Part shown: positions 1 through 5,725 of the stretch, piece after piece
Layout: the number at the start of each line of letters is the position of its first letter
Position numbering within the stretch: the first letter of the stretch is position 1
DNA from: Candidatus Uhrbacteria bacterium
GTDB taxonomy: Bacteria; Patescibacteriota; Patescibacteriia; UBA9934; UBA9568
NCBI GenBank assembly: GCA_003497135.1
Contig: DNKR01000053.1
Coordinates: 1-9,724, forward strand
Direction: 5' to 3'
DNA: 9,724 nucleotides
Program-made: the position numbers and the translations under genes
Notes under the pieces: generated by a model
Told to the model about the DNA's origin: nothing
Databases searched by the model: none
What the model saw: only the letters and a program-made list of their open reading frames with translations

Positions 1-509
1 CCAAGCGCAAAAGGAACAAGGCGCGCGCAAACAGCAGCAACAGAACCGCCGCTTGATCCGCCCGGCACGCGCGAAATATCCCAAGGATTTTTTGTCACGC
101 CAAAAGCGGAATTCTCGGTTGATGATCCCATTGCGAATTCGTCCATGTTTGTTCTGCCGATTACAATTGCGCCAGCGTTAACCAAGCGCTGAAGAGCTGT
201 GGCAGTATAAGACGCTTTATACGAAGCAAGGATTTTGGATCCGCATGATGATGTTTTGCCCATGTAACAGATATTGTCTTTTACAGCCATTGGTATTCCG
301 GCAAGCGGCCCGAACTCTGCACCGCTCGCGCGCGCGCTGTCGGCTTCTGATGCCTTTTTGAGCGCTTCATCGCCGTACACTTCAAGAAACGCGTTTATTT
401 TTGGGTTAAACGCTTCAATTCTTTTTAAATAAAATTCAACCAGCTCTTTTGAACTGAATTCTTTGTTTTCAAGCTTTTGCTTGATTTGCATTAGTGTTAA
501 TTCAATCAT
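1..509 (-). CDS. gatA: Glutamyl/aspartyl-tRNA amidotransferase subunit A (GatA), 3' part cut by the window edge
   Basis: GatA is the amidase subunit of GatCAB that hydrolyses glutamine to supply ammonia. The ATG at 509 opens a frame that runs unbroken to position 1, giving 169 complete residues of a protein normally about 480-490 long. The amidase-signature features are clear. The N-terminus includes FSSKELVEFYLKRIE. GPLAGIPMAVKDNI carries catalytic Lys77, and NMDEFAMGSSTENSAFG follows. The glycine/serine signature VPGGSSGGSVAA (148-159) includes the cis-serine of the Ser-cisSer-Lys triad. The nucleophilic serine (in the usual GTDTGGS motif) lies just beyond the left edge and cannot be checked. 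The start is 7 bases after the gatC stop. gatB would be expected further left but is outside the window. Confidence 0.98.
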   Translation of the reverse strand, partial: MIELTLMQIKQKLENKEFSSKELVEFYLKRIEAFNPKINAFLEVYGDEALKKASEADSARASGAEFGPLAGIPMAVKDNICYMGKTSSCGSKILASYKASYTATALQRLVNAGAIVIGRTNMDEFAMGSSTENSAFGVTKNPWDISRVPGGSSGGSVAAVCARLVPFAL

Positions 510-516
510 ATTTGTT

Positions 517-819
517 TTATTCTGTTCTGTCTGCAAAAACAGCAGGGACTTTTAATAACTTGCCTTCCCTGCTCGGGAATGATTCAACGCACGCTTGCCT
601 GACACTGTCTTCACATTCAATTATTTCGTCTTCTCTTAGAGCGCTATTGTCTGATTGAATTTGAGACAAAACGCTATTGTTGTCAAATTCCAATTCAGAA
701 ATGCGCCCGACATATTCAACGATTGTTTTTAACTGGCCTTCGTAGATATTTTCTTCTTCTTTTGTAATCGCCAGCCGTGCTAGCCCTGCGAGCTTTTGTA
801 CATTGTGTTCGTTTTTCAT
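517..819 (-). CDS. gatC: Aspartyl/glutamyl-tRNA amidotransferase subunit C (GatC)
   Basis: GatC is the small structural subunit that wraps around GatA and stabilises the GatCAB complex. GatCAB converts Glu-tRNAGln and Asp-tRNAAsn to the correct amide forms. The 100-residue protein has the usual length. It carries the family N-terminal helix pattern VQKLAGLARLAITKEE (8-23), a middle coiled segment (LKTIVEYVGRISEL), and the characteristic C-terminal extension ending in GKLLKVPAVF. It sits 9 bases after ligA and 7 bases before gatA, the standard gatC-gatA order, so co-translation and complex formation are expected. No Shine-Dalgarno sequence is visible before the ATG. Presence of this complex implies the organism probably lacks a dedicated glutaminyl- and/or asparaginyl-tRNA synthetase, which the window cannot confirm. 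Confidence 0.94.
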   Translation of the reverse strand: MKNEHNVQKLAGLARLAITKEEENIYEGQLKTIVEYVGRISELEFDNNSVLSQIQSDNSALREDEIIECEDSVRQACVESFPSREGKLLKVPAVFADRTE

Positions 820-828
820 AGTTGTTTG

Positions 829-2865
829 TTACTTGCCTACAATACTAAAAAATTCGTTTTCATTCAATATCCTGACCCCAAGCTTTTTTGCCTTGTCTGC
901 TTTTGACCCCGGACCATCGCCAACTACCGCATAATCAATGTTTTTTGAAATTGTTTCGGAAATCTTCCCTCCGTTTTGCTTTACAAGATTCCAAGCATCG
1001 ACTCGGCTGATATTTTTCAGCGTTCCTGTAAACAAAAATGATTTTCCTTGCAGTTTGCCAGCTTTTGAAGCGTAATTATTCACCACAACTCCGTTTTTGA
1101 TATATTCATCTATTAGGTGCTGATTTTCATTGTGAGCAAAAAATTCAAAAACGCTTTTTGACATCACCTCGCCAACACCTTCAAGTTTATCAAAATCACC
1201 GGCTTTGGCTTTTCTAATTTTATCCAGCGTGCGAAATTCTTGCGCGAGTATTCCTGCTGTTTGCGAACCAACATGCCTTATTCCCAGCGCAATTAAAAAT
1301 TTGTCCAATTGAATGGTTTTTTTAGCGTTTATTGCTTCTATTAATTTTTTTGAAGATAAATCAGCAAACCCATCAAGTTCAAGCAGATCCGGCGTGGAAA
1401 GTTTGAATACATCAGCCGCTGTACGGATTATTCCCGCTTCAAGCAAATGCAAAACTATCTGATCGCCAAGCCCGTCAATTTCAAACGCGCGAGCCGCGTG
1501 CAAAATTCTTGCGTGATCTTTTGCGGGACAGTTTTTGTTTGAGCACGAAATAGCAACCTCGCCATCGCGCTTAATTGTTTTTGCGCCGCACGACGGGCAA
1601 ACAGATGGAAATTTTATCGGTTTTGCGTTTTGCCCGCGCAATTCTTTTAGCACGCGCATAACTTTTGGAATTATGTCGCCTGCTTTTACTAAAATCACCG
1701 TATCGCCTATTTTAAGACCAAGCCGTTCTATTTCGTCCATGTTATGAAGCGACGCGTGCTTTACGACTGTTCCGCCAATGGAAGTCGGCCTTATAATCGC
1801 AACGGGAGTAAGCGCGCCGGTTCGCCCAACAAACCACTGTACATCCTCCACAACGGTTGTAGCTTCGTGAGCAGGAAATTTCCATGCAATCAGCCCTCTT
1901 GGTGTTTTGCCTACTACGCCAAGACCTTCAAAAACAGAATTGTCGTTTATTTTAAGCACTGTACCATCTATCCAGTAATCAAGCTTTTCGCGGCGAGATA
2001 GTTCTAGGTCAAAAAATTGTTTTACATCAAAAAGCGACATGGCGAGTTTTGATTCTTTGTTGGTTGGAAAACCAAGCATGGATAGAGCTGACCATTCCTC
2101 TTCTTGCGTGCGCAAACCAAAATCCGCAATCAGATCCCATGCGGAAAATGAAAGCGGGCGCGAAGCTGTTATGGACGGGTCAAGCTGACGGAGAGAGCCG
2201 GCTGCGGCATTGCGCGGATTTGCAAATACTTGTTTGCTGTCTTTTTTTTGCTTTTTATTATATTCATTAAACGCTTTAAGCGGGAAATAAACTTCTCCGC
2301 GCACCTCAACACGGCTTGGAACTCTGCCAAGCTTATGTTTGTATTTTGCGCTGAATTCAGCTTGGTCTTTTTCCGAAAGTTCGCGCAAAGACAAAGGAAT
2401 TGCGTCTATTGTTTTTGCCTGCAAAGTAATATCCTCTCCGATTTTTCCGTCCCCGCGCGTTGCAGCTGTTTTTAGGATTCCATTTTCATAAACAAGCGAA
2501 ATCGCAAGACCGTCAAGCTTTACCATGCAAAACAGTTCAAGCGAATTTTGTTTGCTTAATTTCAGTGCGCGCGCGTACCAAGCGTTCATTTCATCAAAAG
2601 AAAAAACATCTTCCATGGAAAGCATTGGGCGAGCATGTACAATTTTTTTGAATTCGCGAAGCGGCTTTCCTCCAACACGCTGTGTTGGAGAATCGGCTGT
2701 TATAAGATCAGGATATTGCTGTTCTAAAATATAAAGCTCGTGCTTTAGCGAATCAAGCGCAGCATCTGAAATTTCTTGCTTGTCCAAAACATGATACGCG
2801 TGCCTGTGTTTTGTGATTGTCTTGCGCAGCTGTTCAATGCGGTTTTTGACTTCTGGTTTTGTCAT
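829..2865 (-). CDS. ligA: NAD-dependent DNA ligase LigA
   Basis: LigA seals nicks in replication and repair using NAD+. At 678 residues it is full length (E. coli 671). Domain order: NAD/NMN-binding Ia (YHVLDKQEISD, 24-34; DSPTQRVGG); adenylation domain with nucleophile K116 in KLDG, TRGDG, EVRGE (E187), ANPRNAAAGSLRQLD (R218, R226), IDGTVLKI (D300, K305) and WKFPA (K329); OB fold (HASLHNMDEIERLG). After these come a zinc finger (C423, C426, C441, C446), helix-hairpin-helix repeats (about 460-590; DGLGDQIV, LGIRHVGSQTA) and a C-terminal BRCT domain (about 602-678). The start is the ATG at 2865, which overlaps the pilD stop (ATGA) and begins at the normal N-terminus. The frame stays open 80 codons further upstream, but that is pilD sequence in another frame. 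Two oddities: Met114 replaces the usual Glu two residues before the catalytic Lys, and Leu37 replaces the usual NMN-site Tyr. gatC follows after 9 bases. Confidence 0.99.
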   Translation of the reverse strand: MTKPEVKNRIEQLRKTITKHRHAYHVLDKQEISDAALDSLKHELYILEQQYPDLITADSPTQRVGGKPLREFKKIVHARPMLSMEDVFSFDEMNAWYARALKLSKQNSLELFCMVKLDGLAISLVYENGILKTAATRGDGKIGEDITLQAKTIDAIPLSLRELSEKDQAEFSAKYKHKLGRVPSRVEVRGEVYFPLKAFNEYNKKQKKDSKQVFANPRNAAAGSLRQLDPSITASRPLSFSAWDLIADFGLRTQEEEWSALSMLGFPTNKESKLAMSLFDVKQFFDLELSRREKLDYWIDGTVLKINDNSVFEGLGVVGKTPRGLIAWKFPAHEATTVVEDVQWFVGRTGALTPVAIIRPTSIGGTVVKHASLHNMDEIERLGLKIGDTVILVKAGDIIPKVMRVLKELRGQNAKPIKFPSVCPSCGAKTIKRDGEVAISCSNKNCPAKDHARILHAARAFEIDGLGDQIVLHLLEAGIIRTAADVFKLSTPDLLELDGFADLSSKKLIEAINAKKTIQLDKFLIALGIRHVGSQTAGILAQEFRTLDKIRKAKAGDFDKLEGVGEVMSKSVFEFFAHNENQHLIDEYIKNGVVVNNYASKAGKLQGKSFLFTGTLKNISRVDAWNLVKQNGGKISETISKNIDYAVVGDGPGSKADKAKKLGVRILNENEFFSIVGK

Positions 2866-3647
2866 AACATTCCAAGATACCATTTTGCAATCAGATCGCC
2901 TGCAAAAAGCGCAATTATTGCCCCTGCTGATAAAAACGCACCAAAAGGCAAAACACTGTTCATTTTTTTCTTTTTCAAAGCAATAAGAATAAGTGCAAGC
3001 GATGCTCCGATCGCGTACGCAAAAAATAGCGCAACAAGAGTTTTTCCAAACCCAAGCATTGCGCCGATCATCAGACCCATTGTGACATCTCCGCCTCCTA
3101 TCCATTTGCCTTTTGAAACAGCGTATTGGATGCCGAAAAATGCTCCGGCTGTCAGCGAACCGGCTAAAGCCGAATACAAATTGTTTGATAAAAACGCACT
3201 AAATGCAAAAGCGGTTATAATTCCGGGTACTGTAAAAGCATCAGGCAGCAATCTAAACCTTGCGTCGTACGCGAACAGCGAAACAAGCAAAAAAATAAAA
3301 GCAAAATCGCGAACTAAATGCCAATGCAATAAATAAATCGGCGAAGTATCTACTCCAAAAAGCCCGAACACGTGCTGATACGCTGAAAGCGCGAATAAAG
3401 CGCAAGAAACCGCCTCAACAAGCGGATATTGCCAAGATATTATTGACTTGCAATTCCTGCATTTTCTTCTCAATAGTATAAAGCTTGCAACAGGTATTAA
3501 ATCTGCTGGGCTTATTGGCAAAAGGCAGTTTGCGCATTTTGAGCGTCCAAAAACAATTGACTCGCCTGCGTGCAAACGCAAAACAAGCGCATTTATAAAA
3601 CTGCCTGTTATTAAACCTAAAATTGCAGAAAATACTATGATTTCCAT
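2862..3647 (-). CDS. pilD: Prepilin leader peptidase / N-methyltransferase
   Basis: This integral membrane aspartyl protease removes prepilin leader peptides and usually N-methylates the new N-terminus. The 261-residue protein follows the bifunctional bacterial plan. The N-terminal segment contains GSFINALVLRL (15-25). A cytoplasmic zinc-type Cys4 region follows, with C38/C41 (CANC) and C63/C66 (CRNC), typical of enzymes that keep the methyltransferase domain. Several hydrophobic membrane segments come next. The two catalytic aspartates are visible: D128 in FAYDARFRLLPD and D187 in WIGGGD. A PFGAFL motif lies near the C-terminus (234-239). The obvious substrate is the pilin encoded just upstream. 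The ATG at 3647 starts directly with the first membrane segment, 65 bases after the pilin stop. Its TGA stop overlaps the ligA ATG as ATGA, indicating translational coupling of two unrelated functions. That TGA also shows the organism reads TGA as stop. Confidence 0.96.
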   Translation of the reverse strand: MEIIVFSAILGLITGSFINALVLRLHAGESIVFGRSKCANCLLPISPADLIPVASFILLRRKCRNCKSIISWQYPLVEAVSCALFALSAYQHVFGLFGVDTSPIYLLHWHLVRDFAFIFLLVSLFAYDARFRLLPDAFTVPGIITAFAFSAFLSNNLYSALAGSLTAGAFFGIQYAVSKGKWIGGGDVTMGLMIGAMLGFGKTLVALFFAYAIGASLALILIALKKKKMNSVLPFGAFLSAGAIIALFAGDLIAKWYLGML

Positions 3648-3658
3648 GCATTGATTTT

Positions 3659-3687
3659 ATCATATTTTAAAACTAAAAACCAGACAA
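3659..3687 (-). promoter_or_regulatory. Possible promoter for pilD-ligA-gatCA, overlapping the terminator
   Basis: On the minus strand TTGTCT (3687-3682, four of six matches to TTGACA) is separated by exactly 17 bases from TATGAT (3664-3659, five of six matches to TATAAT). The -35 element lies in the loop and 3' arm of the terminator hairpin. The expected start site would be only about 4-5 bases before the pilD ATG at 3647, giving a nearly leaderless message. The location just after a terminator is where a promoter is needed, but the elements are imperfect and the region is AT-rich. Confidence 0.35.
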
Positions 3688-3699
3688 ATGCCCGGTTTT
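3670..3699 (-). terminator. Probable intrinsic terminator after the pilin gene
   Basis: On the minus strand a 10-pair stem (3699-3690 with 3685-3676) closes an AUUU tetraloop. The 5' arm is AAAACCGGGC and the 3' arm GTCTGGTTTT, followed directly by a U-rich run (TAGTTTT). Two of the pairs are G-U wobbles that form only in minus-strand RNA; in plus-strand RNA they would be A-C mismatches. This supports a terminator for leftward transcription. It starts 13 bases after the pilin stop codon, in the only sizeable gap of the window. The stem is moderate in GC content, so read-through is likely to be partial. Confidence 0.7.
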
Positions 3700-3712
3700 G
3701 ATTGTGCATTAT

Positions 3713-4234
3713 TTATATTGCCTGGCACTTGCCTGCTGTAATTTCGTCTGGAGTTGCGCAATTCGCTCCGCGCAGGATGTCTGTTCCCGGGACTGATTTT
3801 TCAAGTTCAAATTCTATTCTGTAAGTAGTGTCGTTTCCGTAATAACAATAGGCGTTGCTGTTTGCTGAACACTGCACAGCGCGATCAAGCCCGTTTGGGA
3901 TTTGTCCACTGACATTGTCCATGTATACATTTTGAGAATCAGAGTCGCAGGCTGTTGTAAAGCCTTGGTTTGAGTCATTAAGGCAATTGGTCTGTCCTAT
4001 TATACCGAGCGCGACCGGTTCTGTTAATACAGGGTAGGTATTTTTGTCATGAAAATAAAGTTCTAGCGAGGCCTGTGTACTTCTGATATCTGAAAGCCGT
4101 TTTGCGTCGCGAGCAGTGCTGCGTGCGGTTGACAGCGCATAAACAGCAAAAACAGCCAAAATACCGATTATTGCAGCGACAACAAGAAATTCTATAAGTG
4201 TAAATCCCCTTTCGCTTTCGTGCTGTTCGTTCAT
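3713..4234 (-). CDS. Type IV pilin / pseudopilin precursor
   Basis: The product is a pilus or pseudopilus subunit made as a precursor. The N-terminus has a short basic/polar leader ending in ERG, then FTLIEFLVVAAIIGILAVFA. Prepilin peptidase would cut after G10, leaving a mature protein of 163 residues with methylated F1 and the conserved Glu at mature position 5 (E15). The hydrophobic alpha-helix spans about residues 11-34 and continues into the amphipathic segment ARDAKRLSDIRSTQASLELY. The TYP that follows is common in Parcubacteria-type pilins. The globular part contains six cysteines (84, 96, 122, 130, 159, 170), suggesting up to three disulfides in the exported domain. No more specific pilin symbol can be assigned, and major versus minor pilin cannot be told apart. 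The gene starts 4 bases after the receiver gene and is followed by a probable terminator. Confidence 0.93.
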   Translation of the reverse strand: MNEQHESERGFTLIEFLVVAAIIGILAVFAVYALSTARSTARDAKRLSDIRSTQASLELYFHDKNTYPVLTEPVALGIIGQTNCLNDSNQGFTTACDSDSQNVYMDNVSGQIPNGLDRAVQCSANSNAYCYYGNDTTYRIEFELEKSVPGTDILRGANCATPDEITAGKCQAI

Positions 4235-4238
4235 AAAA

Positions 4239-4592
4239 TTATTGGGTAATTGCAGTTATGTGTTTGATCAGTTCAGATGGACGGATATGCCCGTAAAAAT
4301 AGTGTTCTTTTACACCAAGCTCGCGGATTTTTGAAACCAATTTTGAATCGGCCCCGTTGCTTAAAGCAAAAATTGGAATTGAGCGGACTGATTTGGTTCT
4401 TTGCATCTGCAATAGCGCGTCCGCGTCTATAATAATGCCACAATATCTGTCTTTTTTCAAGCGGAGTTTTGCGTCTTGCGCTGAATCGCATATTTTTGCA
4501 TCAAAACCGTGCGAATTCGCTGTTTTTGCGATTATTGAAGCAAAGTGCTTGTCATTTAGCAATATTAATAATCTTTTTCGTTCGTTTTGCAT
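4239..4592 (-). CDS. CheY-like receiver domain protein, apparently degenerate
   Basis: This 117-residue protein has the alternating strand/helix pattern of a stand-alone response-regulator receiver. Strands appear as RLLILLND (7-14), CGIIIDAD (51-58) and SIPIFALS (71-78), with GHIRPSELIKHI (101-112) matching the final loop and helix. Mapped to CheY, the acidic pair is N13-D14 rather than two acids, and D56 (or D58) is the candidate phospho-acceptor. S78 fills the Thr/Ser switch position. The usually invariant Lys before Pro is Arg (R104-P105). The segment between the phospho-acceptor strand and S78 is about eight residues shorter than in CheY and lacks the usual P-x-G loop. It may thus be an atypical or pseudo-receiver acting by binding rather than phosphorylation. 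No histidine kinase is visible. It lies 2 bases after pilM and 4 bases before the pilin gene, implying a pilus-related role. The family call is moderately supported. Confidence 0.68.
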   Translation of the reverse strand: MQNERKRLLILLNDKHFASIIAKTANSHGFDAKICDSAQDAKLRLKKDRYCGIIIDADALLQMQRTKSVRSIPIFALSNGADSKLVSKIRELGVKEHYFYGHIRPSELIKHITAITQ

Positions 4593-4594
4593 AA

Positions 4595-5686
4595 TTATGA
4601 ATCAATATCGCGCATTGCAAGGCCGACTGAAACAGCGAACTTCGGGCCTATTGCATCTAGCGCTGGGCGCAAATCAGGCGGATAAACAACACGCGCCCAC
4701 GGATCGCCGACATATACATTCAAATGAAACAACTCTGAAATAAAATCAGCTAGTGCTGGAATATGCGAAGATCCGCCTGTTAAAATAATCTTGTCAACAC
4801 GCTTTTTTTCTACATTGCTGTCTGTGGAGTATATGTCAAAAGTGTACTGTATTTCGTTAATAAGCGGCTTAAAAACCTGTTCAAGCATTGGGCGCAGGGC
4901 TGATTTGTCATCAGAAACTGAAAAATCTTTTTTAATCTGGGCCGCGTCTTTTGTTGATATTGAAAGCTTGCCGGCAATTGCTGATGTAAAATCATCACCG
5001 CCGATTTTTGCATTTCTTTCAACAAAAGGAACGCCCTTTTCTACAACCGCCATATTAGTCCTCTGCGAACCAATATCAATAATCAAAATTGACGACTTGT
5101 CTTTGCCAACAAGCGATCTTACAAGCGCGAATGTTTCGGTTTCTAGAGCGACAAGTTCCAACTTTGCTTTTTTGAAAATATCAACATAAGCGCTGACAAT
5201 TTTTCTTGGAGCTCCTGTAACCAAAACACGGATATTTTTATTTGGGCTTGCTTGGCCTTTTTCTGTTTCAGATGGCTTTTGCCCTTGCTGTTCTCCAGCG
5301 CCTTTTTCATCTAGAATTTTTGAATCAATAACAAGATCTTCCAGCGGAGACGGAATCAGCTTGCGTATCTGCGCCTCAATCATGGGCTTTAGCGCTTTTT
5401 CGTCTTTCACGGCCGGTACTGTTACGATCACAGAAAAAACGCTTTGCATTTGCAATGCGGCAACGGCTTTTGTTGTTTTAGCTCCGCTTTCTTTCCAGAC
5501 GCGCGCAATAAGAGAAGCCGCGTCGTCAGGCCTGTCAAGCAGAGAAACCGAATCCTCATATTCAGACCAGCCGTATGTGAGCAATCGCGCACGGCCTTTT
5601 TGGTTGAGAACTTCGGATATTTTTACGCCAGATGAGCCAATGTCAACCCCGATATAGCTATCTTGCTTTGCGTGGAACATGAACAT
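4595..5686 (-). CDS. pilM: Type IV pilus assembly protein PilM (actin-like ATPase)
   Basis: PilM is a cytoplasmic actin-fold protein that binds the N-terminal tail of PilN and links the inner-membrane assembly platform (PilN/PilO) to the motor side of a type IV pilus. The 363-residue protein shows the actin-superfamily nucleotide signatures: phosphate-1 IGVDIGSSGVKI (12-23), phosphate-2 IIDIGSQRTNMAVV (202-215) and adenosine motif IILTGGSSHIP (300-310). The C-terminus FAVSVGLAMR is typical of PilM. IPSPLEDLVID (111-121) matches the family's conserved IP-P-E segment. Residues about 127-150 form a polar low-complexity insertion rich in E, G, Q and K that looks like a flexible loop. The start at 5686 is the first of two close ATGs (the other at 5680). 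No pilN or pilO gene follows as it usually would; the next gene starts after only 2 bases and encodes a receiver-like protein. Confidence 0.92.
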   Translation of the reverse strand: MFMFHAKQDSYIGVDIGSSGVKISEVLNQKGRARLLTYGWSEYEDSVSLLDRPDDAASLIARVWKESGAKTTKAVAALQMQSVFSVIVTVPAVKDEKALKPMIEAQIRKLIPSPLEDLVIDSKILDEKGAGEQQGQKPSETEKGQASPNKNIRVLVTGAPRKIVSAYVDIFKKAKLELVALETETFALVRSLVGKDKSSILIIDIGSQRTNMAVVEKGVPFVERNAKIGGDDFTSAIAGKLSISTKDAAQIKKDFSVSDDKSALRPMLEQVFKPLINEIQYTFDIYSTDSNVEKKRVDKIILTGGSSHIPALADFISELFHLNVYVGDPWARVVYPPDLRPALDAIGPKFAVSVGLAMRDIDS

Positions 5687-5695
5687 ATTGCGATT

Positions 5696-5725
5696 ATTAT
5701 ACCACCTTTTTCATTGCTTCGTCGA
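5696..5725 (-). promoter_or_regulatory. Possible sigma-70-type promoter immediately before pilM
   Basis: Reading the minus strand, a perfect TATAAT (5701-5696) lies 18 bases downstream of TCGACG (5725-5720, four of six matches to TTGACA). The pilM ATG follows 9 bases after the -10 element, so a transcript from it would be nearly leaderless. The TATAAT overlaps the rnhA stop codon TAA. It could therefore be a by-product of a stop codon in AT-rich sequence, which keeps confidence low. If real, it would let the pilus genes be transcribed independently of recJ and rnhA. Confidence 0.25.

Noticed and set aside
328..340. GCGCGCGC-type runs (also near 21-28 and 2566-2574) as possible repeats or sites
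   Set aside because: They are short and fall in ordinary codons (Ala/Arg) of gatA and ligA; there is no spacing pattern or inverted structure beyond simple self-complementarity.
2866..3105. Eighty-codon in-frame upstream extension of ligA
   Set aside because: It lies entirely inside pilD in another frame, is rich in Cys/Arg with no ligase similarity, and the ATG at 2865 gives the normal LigA N-terminus and length.
2776..3336. Long plus-strand ORF (186 codons) opposite pilD and the start of ligA
   Set aside because: It is antisense to two strongly supported genes, its composition mirrors the hydrophobic pilD codons, and it has no recognisable motif.
4234..4258. AATAAT before the pilin ATG as a -10 element for a pilin-specific promoter
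   Set aside because: It ends only 3 bases before the ATG, has no acceptable -35 at 16-18 bases, and is explained by the receiver gene stop codon in AT-rich sequence.
4791..5189. Plus-strand ORF (132 codons) opposite pilM
   Set aside because: It is a shadow of the pilM reading frame, with no start signal, motif or neighbouring plus-strand gene.
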